54,795 nucleotides of DNA from Elusimicrobia bacterium GWA2_69_24 (GCA_001799695.1 MGTY01000002.1:1-54795), one strand, 5' to 3'; positions 39,529-49,069 are shown, counted from the first letter of the stretch. Program-made: numbers and translations. Notes: generated by a model from the letters alone, not told the origin.

Positions 39529-40897
39529 GACCGTGGCCGCGAACAAGACCGCCGACGGCAGGCTCCCAGCCCTCGATCCCATCCGCGAGCTCGCCCGGAG
39601 GGTCCCGCTCTACGCCAAGAAGTTCGCCGGCCTCCCCTTCGAGACCTGGGAGGATTTCTTCCGCCTGCCCCTGACCACCAAGGAGGACCTGCGGCAATGC
39701 TCACCGGAGGACACTCTGGGCGTGCCGCTGCCCCGGGTGTGGCATTATCATGAATCCTTCGGCACGACGGGCCGTCCCATCTCGACCTGGTTCACTTTGG
39801 GGGATTTCGAGCGGGAGGCGGAGTTCACCCAGCGCTGGACGGCGGGCATCCGGCCCGGGACCCGCGTTCTCAACCGCTTCCCCTACTCCTTCGCCGTGCC
39901 GCCCTTCATCCTGGAGCTGCGCTGCCAGCGCGAGGGCGGGGTCGTGATCCCGGCCGGGAACTTGAACTGGAACGTGTCCTACCTGCGGGTGCTGGAGATC
40001 ATCCAGCGCGTGCGCCCGGAGGCCATCGCCTGCCTGCCCCTGGAGATGGTGATGCTGGATGTCCTGGCCGAGCGCTGCGGCTTCGACCGCCGGCGCGACC
40101 TCGGTTCGCTCAAGCACGTGCTGCTCTCGGGGCGCATCGTGCCGCCGGCGCTGAAGGAGCATATCGAGTCGCGGTGGGGCGTCGCGGTGACCTCGGCCTA
40201 CGGGAGCACTGAGGGCGGGGGTGTCGCCACGACCTGCGGGTCCTGGCGGTTCCACATCCATCCGAACTCCTTCATCATCGAGATACTCGACCCCGCGACC
40301 TGGGCTCCGGTGCCCCGGGGCGAGGTCGGCGTGCTGGTGCTGACCTCCTACTACCGCGAGGGGGCGCCGCTCATCCGCTACGTCACCCGCGACCTGTGCC
40401 GAATCCACGCGGACCCCTGCCCCTGCGGCGACCCCGAGCCGACCCTGCAGGTCCTCAGCCGCATGGACGATGTCGTGGACTACGAGGGCAAGCGGCTCTA
40501 TTTCCACGACCTGGAGCAGACGGCCCTGACCTTCTCCGCGCAGTTCGGGAGCGCGGTCTACTTCCTCATCGCCACCGACCGCGGCCTCCGGCTGCGGGTG
40601 GAGACGCACAACGGCCTGCACCAGCCTGCCCCGGAGTCCCTGGAGGCCCTGCGCGCGGCGGTCGGAGTCCCGATCGAGGCGGAGATATGTCCCAAGGGGG
40701 AGATCCTGGACACCGGGATGCTCCTGCGCACCCCGCACGTGTACAAGCCCTTCAACCTGTCCGATTGGCGCAGCGATCCCCGCCGCTGCGTCACCCTCAC
40801 GGAGTCCCTGATGGAGTTCTCGCAGCTCGGTCCGGCGGACCTGGTCGACATCGGCCGCCGCGCCCTCACCAACGCCATCCTGCGTCGGACGATCTGA
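39515..40897 (+). CDS. PaaK-like aryl/acyl-CoA ligase
   Basis: A 460-aa phenylacetate-CoA-ligase-like enzyme: FGTTGRPISTWFT as P-loop, TSAYGSTEGGGVA near 228, TRDLCRIHADPCPCGD, and RMDDVVDYEGKRL. Start ATG 39515 has GGAGTGGAGAG before it and is preferred to 39443 (inside lolA). With an ammonia-lyase in the cluster it is the best candidate for activating the cinnamate- or coumarate-like starter, while the 25661 ligase would serve the ACP. The cysteine cluster CPCGD suggests a zinc site. Confidence 0.83.
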   Translation: MPPTETVAANKTADGRLPALDPIRELARRVPLYAKKFAGLPFETWEDFFRLPLTTKEDLRQCSPEDTLGVPLPRVWHYHESFGTTGRPISTWFTLGDFEREAEFTQRWTAGIRPGTRVLNRFPYSFAVPPFILELRCQREGGVVIPAGNLNWNVSYLRVLEIIQRVRPEAIACLPLEMVMLDVLAERCGFDRRRDLGSLKHVLLSGRIVPPALKEHIESRWGVAVTSAYGSTEGGGVATTCGSWRFHIHPNSFIIEILDPATWAPVPRGEVGVLVLTSYYREGAPLIRYVTRDLCRIHADPCPCGDPEPTLQVLSRMDDVVDYEGKRLYFHDLEQTALTFSAQFGSAVYFLIATDRGLRLRVETHNGLHQPAPESLEALRAAVGVPIEAEICPKGEILDTGMLLRTPHVYKPFNLSDWRSDPRRCVTLTESLMEFSQLGPADLVDIGRRALTNAILRRTI

Positions 40898-40905
40898 GGA
40901 TCGGG

Positions 40906-43248
40906 GTGAAGCCCTCGCGGCTCCTGCCCGCCGTCCTCGCGGCCCTGGTCGTCCTTTCCGCGGTACTCCTCGTCCGGGACTTCATCCGCGGCACGGGCTA
41001 CGAGACGGACCTGCTGGCGCTGCTGCCCACCGACCGCCGGCGCCCCCTGGTGAGCCAGGCGATCGCGCGCATGGGAGAGGCCGGGGCGCGGAAGGTGGTC
41101 CTGCTCCTCAAGCACAAGGACCTGGAGTCGGCCGGCCGCGCGGCGGACGCAGCCGCCGCGGCGCTCAAGGGCCGGGAAGGCGTCACCCACGTCCTGTCCC
41201 GGGTGGACGGCGACGTCTTCGGCATCGGCCGGGATTTCTATCTTCCGTTCCGGTACCGCCTGCTGAGTCCCGCCCAGAGGGAGCGCCTTCTGAAGGAGTC
41301 CGATGCCGGCCTCTTGTCACGCGCCACGGAGAGCCTGTACGCGCTGCTGGGGCCGCCGCGTCTCGCGCCCCTGGAATCCGATCCCTTCGGCCTGTTCAGC
41401 GAGCGCCTACTGGAGGCCGCGTCTTTGAGCCCGCTGCGCGTGGACGGAAGCCGGCTGACGGTGCGTGACGGGGGCGACGTCTGGGTGGTGGTCTTCGTGG
41501 ACCTGTCCGGCCAGGCCTCTTCCATCTCCCAGCAGCAGGCCCTGGCGGCCGTGATAGACGGAGCCGTGCTCGCGGCCAAGACCGCGGGCGCGGCGGAGGT
41601 GCTCCGCTCCGGCTTCATCCTGCACTCCGACCGCGCGTCCCGGCAGGCTCAGCGGGAGATGTGGCTGATCGGCACCGGCTCCGCGCTGGGCATCATGCTG
41701 CTCATGCTGGCGGTGTTCCGCTCCCTCAAGCCCATGGCCCTCACCATGCTCTCGATCGGCGTGGGCTGCCTGATCGCGGCCGGTCTGAGCCGGCTGTTCT
41801 TCCCGCACATGCACATGCTGACCTTCGTCTTCGGCTCCAGCATCATCGGCGTGGCGGAGGACTACAGCGTCCATTACGTGTCGGGCTGCGCCGATCCGAA
41901 CCGGCCCTGGGACGCCGAAGGCCGGATGCGGGAGATCCTGCCCTCCCTATGGCTGGCTCTCGTGACGACCGTGGCGGGATACGCGGCTCTCGCGCTCCTG
42001 CCGTTCCCCATACTCCGGGAGATGGCCGTGTTCTCCCTGCTGGGCCTTCTGGGCGCGTGGCTGGCCACCGTGGCCTGGCTGCCGCTCCTCAGCCGCCGCA
42101 TGCCCGCCATACAGTTGGGCCCCCTGCCCGGGCTGCTGGAACGCGTCTGGGCGCGTTGGCCGCGCTTCGACCGCGGCTGGGGACTGAAGGCGACCCTCGC
42201 CGTCCTGCTCGTACTCTCCGTCTGGGGCATGACGCGGCTGCGCCCGGACGACGACGTGCGCCGGCTCTTCCAGTCCGCTCCGGACCTGGTCCGCGAGCAG
42301 GGGCGCGTGGAAACGCTGCTGCGCCTGCCCGGGGCGGGGACCTTCTTCCTGTTGAGCGCGCCCGACGAGCAGGCCCTGCTGGAGCGCGAGGAGACCCTGA
42401 GCGAAGGGCTGGAGGAGGCGCGGCGGCAGGGGCACATCCGGGATTTCCAGGGCGTTTCCCAGTTCGTCCCCTCGCTCCGGCGGCAGGAGGCCGACGCGGC
42501 CCTGCAGTGGCGGCGGCTCTATCGGGAAGGGGGCCTGGCGTCCCGGCTCTTCGCGGACCTGGGCTCACCCGAGGTCGCCGCGCTGGCCCGCGGCCAGGCG
42601 CAGGCCGCCACCCGGTCCCTGACCCCCCAGACCTGGCTGGACGCGCCGCTCTCCATGCCCTTCCGTTCGCTGTGGATGGGGAAGACGGCGTCGGGCTGGG
42701 CGTCGGTGGTCGCGCTGGGCGGCGTGGAGGGCGCTCCCGCGGCGCGGGCGCTGCGGGGCCTGGCGGCGCGAGTCCCGGGGACGGTCTTCGTGGACGAGCT
42801 CTCCGACATCTCGTCGCTCATGGGGAGCTTCCGCGCCGGCATCGCGCGCCTCTTGATCCCGGGCTACCTGCTGGTGGCGCTGGTGCTGTACTTCGCCTGC
42901 GGGGCCAGGACCTGGAGGGTCCTCCTTCCGGCGGCGCTCGCCTCCGTGTTCACTTTGGGGTTCTTCGGCCTGACGGGACGCAATCCCGACCTGTTCTGCA
43001 TCCTGGGGCTGGTCCTCACCCTGGGCATGGGCATCGATTACGGGATCTTCTTCCAGCACGGGGAGACGGACGATCCCCGGGTCGCCCTGCTCAGTTCCTC
43101 GGTGGCCGCCATCACCACCTGGGCGTCCTTCGGCCTGCTCGCCCTGAGCCAGACGGCGGCCCTGCAGTCCTTCGGCCTCAGCACCTTCCTCGGCATCCTC
43201 CTGTCCTGGCTGCTCGCGCCCTGCTTCCACTCCGCGGAGGCCGTGTGA
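40906..43248 (+). CDS. MMPL/RND-family exporter
   Basis: A 780-aa protein with two RND repeats: TM1 at residues 5-22, a large periplasmic domain, five or so TMs around 250-400 (GSALGIMLLMLAVFRSL, VFGSSIIGVAEDYSVHYV), TM at 425, a second periplasmic domain, and TMs at 645-775 (LVLTLGMGIDYGIFFQHG). The VAEDYSV and GIDYGIF motifs are proton-relay region signatures. MMPL exporters of this type move aryl-polyene lipids to the outer membrane. GTG 40906 follows GAGG. GTGA overlap leads to the next lipoprotein. Confidence 0.9.
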   Translation: MKPSRLLPAVLAALVVLSAVLLVRDFIRGTGYETDLLALLPTDRRRPLVSQAIARMGEAGARKVVLLLKHKDLESAGRAADAAAAALKGREGVTHVLSRVDGDVFGIGRDFYLPFRYRLLSPAQRERLLKESDAGLLSRATESLYALLGPPRLAPLESDPFGLFSERLLEAASLSPLRVDGSRLTVRDGGDVWVVVFVDLSGQASSISQQQALAAVIDGAVLAAKTAGAAEVLRSGFILHSDRASRQAQREMWLIGTGSALGIMLLMLAVFRSLKPMALTMLSIGVGCLIAAGLSRLFFPHMHMLTFVFGSSIIGVAEDYSVHYVSGCADPNRPWDAEGRMREILPSLWLALVTTVAGYAALALLPFPILREMAVFSLLGLLGAWLATVAWLPLLSRRMPAIQLGPLPGLLERVWARWPRFDRGWGLKATLAVLLVLSVWGMTRLRPDDDVRRLFQSAPDLVREQGRVETLLRLPGAGTFFLLSAPDEQALLEREETLSEGLEEARRQGHIRDFQGVSQFVPSLRRQEADAALQWRRLYREGGLASRLFADLGSPEVAALARGQAQAATRSLTPQTWLDAPLSMPFRSLWMGKTASGWASVVALGGVEGAPAARALRGLAARVPGTVFVDELSDISSLMGSFRAGIARLLIPGYLLVALVLYFACGARTWRVLLPAALASVFTLGFFGLTGRNPDLFCILGLVLTLGMGIDYGIFFQHGETDDPRVALLSSSVAAITTWASFGLLALSQTAALQSFGLSTFLGILLSWLLAPCFHSAEAV

Positions 43249-43805
43249 GGCGGACGGCCGCCCTGCTCGCCTGCGCCGCGGCCCTGGCCGCCTGCCGGGG
43301 CGGCCCGCGTCCCTTGGACCCGGGCATATTCCTGCTGCCTCCGGCCGCGGCGGGCTTCGAGGGCAGCCTGGCCCAGGAGGTGTCCTTCGAGAAGGGGGAG
43401 ACGCGTTTCGAGAGCACCGCCCTGCTGGAGGTCTCCAAGGAGGAGGTGATCCTCGTCGGCCTCAGCCCCCTGGGGACCCGGATGATCACCTTAAGATGGG
43501 ACGGCCGCAAGCTCGTCCAGGAGCGGGCTCCCTCCATCCCCAAGGCGCTGCCGCTGGAACTCATCCTGCGCGACGTGCAGCTCGCCTCCTGGCCCGCGGA
43601 GGCGGTTCGGGCCGAGCTCCCGGGGCGCCGCTGGACGCTCGAGGATGCCGGTTCCGAGCGCACCTTGCTCAAGGATGGCCGTGCGGTCGTGCGCATCCGC
43701 TACGGCGGCGCGGACCGGCGCCGCAGCGACCTGGAGTTCGAGCATCTGGGCCTCGGCTACCGCATGAGGATCCATCCCCTGCCGGACGACGAGGAGGGGG
43801 GGTGA
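43245..43805 (+). CDS. DUF3261-like lipoprotein
   Basis: A 186-aa protein starting at GTG 43245 with lipobox ALAAC (Cys about 18). The body is beta-rich (FEGSLAQEVSFEKGETRFES, VILVGLSPLGTRMITLRWDG, LPGRRWTLED) as in DUF3261, an outer-membrane-directed lipoprotein family that accompanies LolA and MMPL genes in aryl-polyene clusters. It may receive the pigment at the outer membrane. Overlaps on both sides place it firmly in the operon. Confidence 0.8.
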   Translation: MRRTAALLACAAALAACRGGPRPLDPGIFLLPPAAAGFEGSLAQEVSFEKGETRFESTALLEVSKEEVILVGLSPLGTRMITLRWDGRKLVQERAPSIPKALPLELILRDVQLASWPAEAVRAELPGRRWTLEDAGSERTLLKDGRAVVRIRYGGADRRRSDLEFEHLGLGYRMRIHPLPDDEEGG

Positions 43806-44140
43806 TGGGGGGGGATTCCAAGCGCCGGTATTCGCGGTATCTCTGCCGCATCGCGGTGCGCGTGCAGGTCCCCGGGGCCCGGCCCCCGGTGGAGCTGGAA
43901 CTGCGCGACGTGGGGATGGGCGGGGGCCTGCTCCACGGCCGGGAGCGGCTCGCGGCCGGGCCCGTGGAGGTGCATTTCCCCTGCGCGGGAGGGACGGCCA
44001 ACATCCGCTCCCGCATCGTCCGGCGCGACGAGGACCCGGCCGAGCCGGGCGCCTGGATCTACGGCGTCGAGTTCGACCCGCACTTCAGCGAACGGCACAA
44101 ACTGCTCGAGCTCGTGGACCGCGTGCGCCGCGGTGGATAG
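43805..44140 (+). CDS. PilZ-domain protein
   Basis: A 111-aa PilZ-like protein. The c-di-GMP motif RRYSR (RxxxR) is at residues 7-11, but the second motif DxSxxG reads DVGMGG, with Ser replaced by Gly. Strands RIAVRVQVPG, VELELRDVG and IYGVEFDPHF fit the barrel. ATG overlaps the lipoprotein stop (TGATG). It could add c-di-GMP control to export or to the following glycosyltransferase-like membrane proteins, though the altered motif may weaken binding. Confidence 0.75.
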   Translation: MGGDSKRRYSRYLCRIAVRVQVPGARPPVELELRDVGMGGGLLHGRERLAAGPVEVHFPCAGGTANIRSRIVRRDEDPAEPGAWIYGVEFDPHFSERHKLLELVDRVRRGG

Positions 44141-45965
44141 GGACACGGAGGGAGGACGCGCGCGCCGTCTTCTGGCTTGGGCGAGCATCATCGCCGCTTT
44201 CGCCGTCCTGCTGCGCTGGAGTTGGCTCAAATGGCCGGACGTGCTGATAGACTTCGGACATGAACTTTACATCCCATGGCAGCTCTCCCTGGGGAAGCCG
44301 CTATACCGGGACATCATGTCCAAGAACGGTCCGCTTTCCCCCTATTGGAACGCCCTCTTGTTCCTGGGGTTCGGCGTTTCCCTGAAAACGCTGGTCTTCG
44401 CCAACATCGCGATCCTGGCCGGCATGACCGTCCTGATCCATGGCCTTTTGCGGCGCTTTTCCGGGTTGCTGGCGGCGACGGTCGCGACTCTCGTTTTTCT
44501 CGCCATCTTCGCCTTTTCACAATATGTCCGGATGGGGAGCTTCAATTATATCTGCCCCTATTCCCACAGCCAGACGCACGGTCTGGCTTTGTCGCTCCTG
44601 CTGCTGTATTTCCTGGGGAAGTATCCCGAGGGCCGCCGCCTGCGCCAGATCGCTTGGGCCGGTCTTTGCCTGGGCCTGACCTTCCTGACCAAGATGGAAC
44701 TCTTCACGGCCGCGGCGGCGGCGGCGGCGCTGGGCTTCATCCTCTTCTTCTCCACGGAACCGTTCGCCGGCCGAAGGGTCCTCACGGCCTCCGCCTGCTT
44801 CGGCGCCGCGGCCCTGCTGCCCGCGGCGCTGTTCTTCCTGTTCCTTCTGAAGCAGATGCCGGCCTCCGAAGCGCTGGCCGGCACCGTCGGTAATTGGACC
44901 TACCTCAAGACCCAGGCCGGCAATCCGATGTTCCAAGCAGGCATGGGCGTGGACCGCCCTTGGGATAACATCGCGCTCATGCTGGGGCTGCTCCTGGGCT
45001 GCCTTGTCGCAGCCGGGGCCGCGGCGGCGGCGGATCGGGCCACCCTGCACCTCAAGGCCAGAAGGGTCCTGATCCCGGTTTCGGGGGTCCTCGTCTTCCT
45101 GCTCGCCGCAACCGAGTCGTCTCTGGGCCTTTGGAGCCGGCTGCCGCGCGTCTTGCCCGTCGTTGCGTCGGGTGCTTGCGCCGCCGCGACGATGCTCTGC
45201 CTGTCTCGGCGCGGAGACCCGAGCCGCGCCGTCAAGAGCATCCTCCTCGCCCTGTGGTCCGCCTTCTCGCTGGTATTGCTGGGGAAGATGCTCCTGAACT
45301 CCCGGATCATCAACTACGGCTTTGTCCTGGCCATGCCCGCGGCGCTCCTGCTGGTGGTCCTGCTCGTCTCCGTGCTGCCGGAATGGATGCGGCGTGTCAA
45401 CGGGGGCGGCGGGCTCTTCCGGGCCTTGATGCTCGGCTTGATCTTCGCCGGCGTGTTCCAGCATCTGCTGTGGTCGAATCGCTTCTATTCCTCCAAGTCC
45501 TTCGGGATCTGGCAGGGCGGCGATGCAGTCCTTACCTACTCTCCGGACTCGGAGCCGACCGGGTACGCGATGGTGTTGGCCGCGCAAGAGCTCGGGAAGA
45601 TCAGCGGTCCTGGATCGACGCTCCTGGTACTGCCGGAAGGAGCCATGCTCAACTACGTTCTGCGTCGGGAGAACCCGACTCCGTATCCTCTCCTCATGCC
45701 GGCCGACATCGCTTCCGCCGGAGGAGAGGCTGTCGTATTGGAGCGGATCCGGGAGCGCGCTCCCGACTTCATCGTGCTCATGCACCGGCACACCCGGGAA
45801 TACGGCTTCGACTATTTTGGGGCCGAAGCGGGCTATGGGAAGCAGGTCATGCAATGGGTCGGAAAGAACTACGTCCGGGCGCGGCTCATCGGCGCCGTCC
45901 CGCTTCGGGACGAACGGTTCGGGATCGAGATCCTCGGACGGAAGATGGAGGCTCCGGTCCCATGA
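44133..45965 (+). CDS. GT-C-type multi-spanning membrane protein
   Basis: A 610-aa protein with about ten or more TMs (LLAWASIIAAFAVLLRW, TLVFANIAILAGMTVLIHGL, ATVATLVFLAIFAFSQYV). The first loop has DFGHELYIPWQLSLGKPLYR, resembling the acidic motif of GT-C/PMT-like glycosyltransferases that use lipid-linked sugars. The C-terminal part (from about 500) is soluble, probably periplasmic. GTG 44133 overlaps the PilZ gene. By eye it has more A/T-ending codons than its neighbours, so it may be a recent arrival. Exact activity is unknown. Confidence 0.7.
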   Translation: MDRDTEGGRARRLLAWASIIAAFAVLLRWSWLKWPDVLIDFGHELYIPWQLSLGKPLYRDIMSKNGPLSPYWNALLFLGFGVSLKTLVFANIAILAGMTVLIHGLLRRFSGLLAATVATLVFLAIFAFSQYVRMGSFNYICPYSHSQTHGLALSLLLLYFLGKYPEGRRLRQIAWAGLCLGLTFLTKMELFTAAAAAAALGFILFFSTEPFAGRRVLTASACFGAAALLPAALFFLFLLKQMPASEALAGTVGNWTYLKTQAGNPMFQAGMGVDRPWDNIALMLGLLLGCLVAAGAAAAADRATLHLKARRVLIPVSGVLVFLLAATESSLGLWSRLPRVLPVVASGACAAATMLCLSRRGDPSRAVKSILLALWSAFSLVLLGKMLLNSRIINYGFVLAMPAALLLVVLLVSVLPEWMRRVNGGGGLFRALMLGLIFAGVFQHLLWSNRFYSSKSFGIWQGGDAVLTYSPDSEPTGYAMVLAAQELGKISGPGSTLLVLPEGAMLNYVLRRENPTPYPLLMPADIASAGGEAVVLERIRERAPDFIVLMHRHTREYGFDYFGAEAGYGKQVMQWVGKNYVRARLIGAVPLRDERFGIEILGRKMEAPVP

Positions 45966-47812
45966 ATGCCGCCCAAGCGGTCGCCGTCTCCCGCCGGAGC
46001 TGGCTCATCGCGGCGGCCGGTCTTCTCCTCCTCCTGCTGGTGTGGCGCCGACTCCTGCTCCAAGGAGAGATCCCTGTCGACGGGAACCTGCTGACGCTCT
46101 CCGCCCCGCATTGGCGCCTGCTGCGCTCGCTCTGGGAGCAGCCCCGTCTGCCGCTATGGGACCCGTGGCGCAGCTTGGGACAGCCGCATCTGGCCGACCC
46201 CCAGGCCATGGCCCTCTACCCGCCGGCCCTGCTGCTTTCGGCCCTGCCGGATATCGCGGGCTTCCTGCGCTCTTGGGTGGTCCTCCATGCTCTCCTGGCG
46301 GGGGCGTTCTGGTGGCTGCTCGTCCGGCGGCGGACGGGCGATGCTCCGGCGGCGGCTCTGGCCGCCGCGCTGGGGGCCTGCAGCGGCTTCTTCACCGCGC
46401 GCGTCACCTTTCCGAACCACTTCGCGTCGGCGGCCTGGCTGCCCGCCGCGCTGCTCGCCCTCGAGTCGGGCTCGCCCCTCGGCCTTGGGGCGGCCCTGGC
46501 CCTGCAGTGGCTCGCGGGCTTCCCGCCGTTCTCGCTCGTCACCGGAGCGGTCCTGGCCTGCGTCGCCGCCGCCCGCGGCCGCGCGGCGGGGAAGACCTTG
46601 TGCGGGGGGGTGCTCTGGTCCCTGGGCCTGGCCGCCGCGCAATGGCTGCCGTTCCTGCAGTTCCTGCTCCACTCCGACCGCGCGGTCGTGCTCGACGCCG
46701 CCGGCGCCACGCTGTACTCGGTGCCGCCGCTCCAGCTCCTGAAGATGCTCGTCGTCCCTTTTTGGGACCTGCTCCTGCCCCGGCTCGACGGGGATCCCGC
46801 CATCCTGGGCTTCTACGTGGGGCCCGTCGTCCTGCTCCTGGCGCTCTACGCGGCCCGGGGCGGCAGACGGCTCCTGGCCGCGGGCGCCGCCGCCGCGCTG
46901 CTGCTGGCCCTGGGCGGCTGGTTGCCCGGCTATGCCTGGGTCCCGCCTCTGCGGTTATTCCGCTTCCCCGCCAACTGGCTCCTGGCCGCGACGGCCGCTT
47001 TGACCATGCTCGCCGCGCACGGGGCGGCGGCCCTGCCGGGCCGCTGGCGCTGGCCCGCGGTGGGGCTCGCAGCCCTGGACCTCGCCCTGTTCGCCCAGGT
47101 CCCCCGGCAGGGGTGGGCGCGTCCCGAGCTAGTCTCGGATGAGCCCGCCCTGGCTTCCCGACTGAAGGCGCAGGGGGCGCGGGTCTATCATGAGGAGTCC
47201 CTGCGCCGCGCCTGGGAAGCCCAGTCCCTGGAAGGCGAAAAAGACTACCTCCTGATGCGCGAGTCCCTGGCCCCCTCCTTCGGGGCCGTCCACGGAGTGG
47301 CCGAGGCCAGCGGCTATCAGGTCCTGGGCTCCCGCGAGGCCTCGGCGTTCCGGCGCTGGGCCGATGGGCCCGATGGGGCCGAGGCGCTCTCCTGGGCGGG
47401 CGTGGGGGTGGTCGTCGGCCTGGCGCCGGGAGCGGCGCGCGCCGAGCCCGGCACCGTGACCCTGCGTGCCGCGGGCGGGCGGCGGGACCGGGTGTTCTCG
47501 ACCGCGCCGCGGGCCTCCGTCGCCGTGCTATCCTGGGCCCCCGGGCGCGTGCGCGCCCGCGTGGAGAGCCCGGAGCCCGCCGCCGTGGTCCTGGGTGAGG
47601 CCGGCGTCCCCGGCTGGACGGGACGCGTGGACGGGCGCCCCGCCCCGGTGGCCCTCGCGCGCGGGGTCTTCCCCGAGCTGCGGGTCCCCGCGGGGGACCA
47701 TGAGGTCGAATTCCTCTACCGGCCTTGGACCTTCGGGGCGGGGCTGCTCCTCAGCGTCCTGACGGCGGCCGCCGCGGCCTGGAGCCTGGCGCGGCGCCGG
47801 GCTCAAGTGTAG
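45962..47812 (+). CDS. YfhO-like membrane protein (putative GT-C)
   Basis: A 616-aa protein: about ten TMs over residues 14-400 (WLIAAAGLLLLLLVWRRLLL, DIAGFLRSWVVLHALLAG), an acidic/aromatic first loop (LLRSLWEQPRLPLWDPW), a soluble C-terminal part with VLGEAGVPGWTGRVDG as in YfhO proteins, and a last TM near 595. YfhO-type proteins act in glycosylation of lipoteichoic acid or similar polymers in Firmicutes. It starts in ATGA overlap with the preceding gene and ends GTG TAG inside the 47.8-kb repeat. Confidence 0.75.
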   Translation: MNAAQAVAVSRRSWLIAAAGLLLLLLVWRRLLLQGEIPVDGNLLTLSAPHWRLLRSLWEQPRLPLWDPWRSLGQPHLADPQAMALYPPALLLSALPDIAGFLRSWVVLHALLAGAFWWLLVRRRTGDAPAAALAAALGACSGFFTARVTFPNHFASAAWLPAALLALESGSPLGLGAALALQWLAGFPPFSLVTGAVLACVAAARGRAAGKTLCGGVLWSLGLAAAQWLPFLQFLLHSDRAVVLDAAGATLYSVPPLQLLKMLVVPFWDLLLPRLDGDPAILGFYVGPVVLLLALYAARGGRRLLAAGAAAALLLALGGWLPGYAWVPPLRLFRFPANWLLAATAALTMLAAHGAAALPGRWRWPAVGLAALDLALFAQVPRQGWARPELVSDEPALASRLKAQGARVYHEESLRRAWEAQSLEGEKDYLLMRESLAPSFGAVHGVAEASGYQVLGSREASAFRRWADGPDGAEALSWAGVGVVVGLAPGAARAEPGTVTLRAAGGRRDRVFSTAPRASVAVLSWAPGRVRARVESPEPAAVVLGEAGVPGWTGRVDGRPAPVALARGVFPELRVPAGDHEVEFLYRPWTFGAGLLLSVLTAAAAAWSLARRRAQV

Positions 47813-47963
47813 TGCTTCCAACACTTCTTTACATTTGAAAAGCCGTCTTACCGGCGCCAGCCGGTAGCCGGCGTGTGGAACGGATTCAAAACCCTGTTCT
47901 GGTGCCTGGACCCCGGCCTTCGCCGGGGTCACGGATGTGATTGGACCTATGACTCACTACACT
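47806..47963 (+). mobile_element. 158-bp repeat element, copy 1, between convergent genes
   Basis: The ends are inverted AGTGTAGTG (47806-47814) and CACTACACT (47955-47963). Inside are two palindromes, TACCGGC-gcca-GCCGGTA (47849-47866) and ACCCCGGC-cttc-GCCGGGGT (47910-47929). The stop TAG of the YfhO-like gene (47810-47812) and that of the opposing glycosyltransferase gene (47957-47959) both lie in the terminal repeats. An inverted, homologous copy is at 53171-53364. Confidence 0.75.
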
Positions 47964-49069
47964 GGGGCCAGCAGGTCCCGGTAGTAGGCGAGGGTGTTGT
48001 CCACCATGGCGTCCAGGCTGAACTCGCGGAGGACGAGCTCCCGTCCGGTCTGCGCGAGCCGGCGGGCCGCATCGGGGCGGGCGAGGGTGTCGTCCAGGAC
48101 GCGCTCCAGCTCCGCGGCCGAGCCCGCGCGGAAGAGCCGGCCGGTCGCGCCCTCGCGTACGAGCTCCGCGTTGCCGCCCGCGTCGCTCGCCACCACCGGG
48201 ATGCCCATGGCCAGCGACTCGCGCAGGGCCCCGGAGATCCCTTCCCCCTGCATGGCCGCGTTCACGCTCACGTCCAGGAGGGAGAGCACGCGCGGCACGT
48301 CGGCCCGGAACCCCAGGAAGCGCATGTCCGCCTCCGCGAGGCCCGCGGCCCGGGCCGCGGCGCGGCAGACGGGACCGTCCGTGTCCCGGCCCGCGACCAG
48401 GAACACCGCCTGGCGCCCGGAGCGCCGGAGCCCTCCCGCGGCGGCGAAGAACACGCTCTGACCCTTCCACTCCGAGTAGTTGGCGATCTTCCCCACGACG
48501 GCCGTCCCCGCGGGGATGGCGAGCTCCGCGAGCAGGGCCGCGTCCTTGGGGACGGGGGCGAAGCGCGCGGTGTCCACCCCGCTGCGGATGGTGCGGGTCC
48601 GGGCGGGGTCCACCCCCGCGTCGATGAGGCGCCGGCGCACGTTCTCTGCCACCGCGGCGTAGCCGTCGATGCGCGGGCTGCGATACTTGAGGGCGCTGAA
48701 GGGGTTGCGCTTGACCGCGAAGGACACCCGTCGCGACACCACGAAAACGGGGCGCGGGCGCAGGAGATGCATCGCGATGAGCCCGACGGCGTGGGCGCGC
48801 GGGTGATGCGCGTGCAGGACGTCGGCCTTCTCCCGGGACAGCAGGTCCTTGAGGCGCCAGGCCGTGGGCAGGTCGTAGTCTTCCCGGGGATGCAGGGGCT
48901 GGTGGTCCAGCCCGGCGGCCCGGGCCCGCTTGGCGGCCTCCCCGTCGCCGGGGGTGGCCAGGAGGACCGAGACCCCGCGCGCGCGCAGGCCGAGGGCGAG
49001 CGCGAGCATCTGCGCCGCGCCGCCCGACCAGCCCTGGCTCTCGCTGAAGAATACGACCCGCATGGCCAT
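47957..49069 (-). CDS. GT4-family glycosyltransferase
   Basis: A 370-aa GT-B enzyme: FFSESQGWSGGAAQMLALAL at the N-terminus, DVLHAHHPRAHAVG, acceptor-domain contact SRRVSFAVKRNPFSAL, donor domain VVGKIANYSEWKGQ near 195, and the E-x7-E motif in GEGISGALRESLAMGIP followed by VVASDAGGNAELV. It likely adds a hexose to a lipid or polysaccharide. ATG 49069 is chosen over the longer frame to 49129; ATG 49063 is also possible. Its stop is in the terminal repeat of the 158-bp element. Confidence 0.87.
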   Translation of the reverse strand: MAMRVVFFSESQGWSGGAAQMLALALGLRARGVSVLLATPGDGEAAKRARAAGLDHQPLHPREDYDLPTAWRLKDLLSREKADVLHAHHPRAHAVGLIAMHLLRPRPVFVVSRRVSFAVKRNPFSALKYRSPRIDGYAAVAENVRRRLIDAGVDPARTRTIRSGVDTARFAPVPKDAALLAELAIPAGTAVVGKIANYSEWKGQSVFFAAAGGLRRSGRQAVFLVAGRDTDGPVCRAAARAAGLAEADMRFLGFRADVPRVLSLLDVSVNAAMQGEGISGALRESLAMGIPVVASDAGGNAELVREGATGRLFRAGSAAELERVLDDTLARPDAARRLAQTGRELVLREFSLDAMVDNTLAYYRDLLAPV

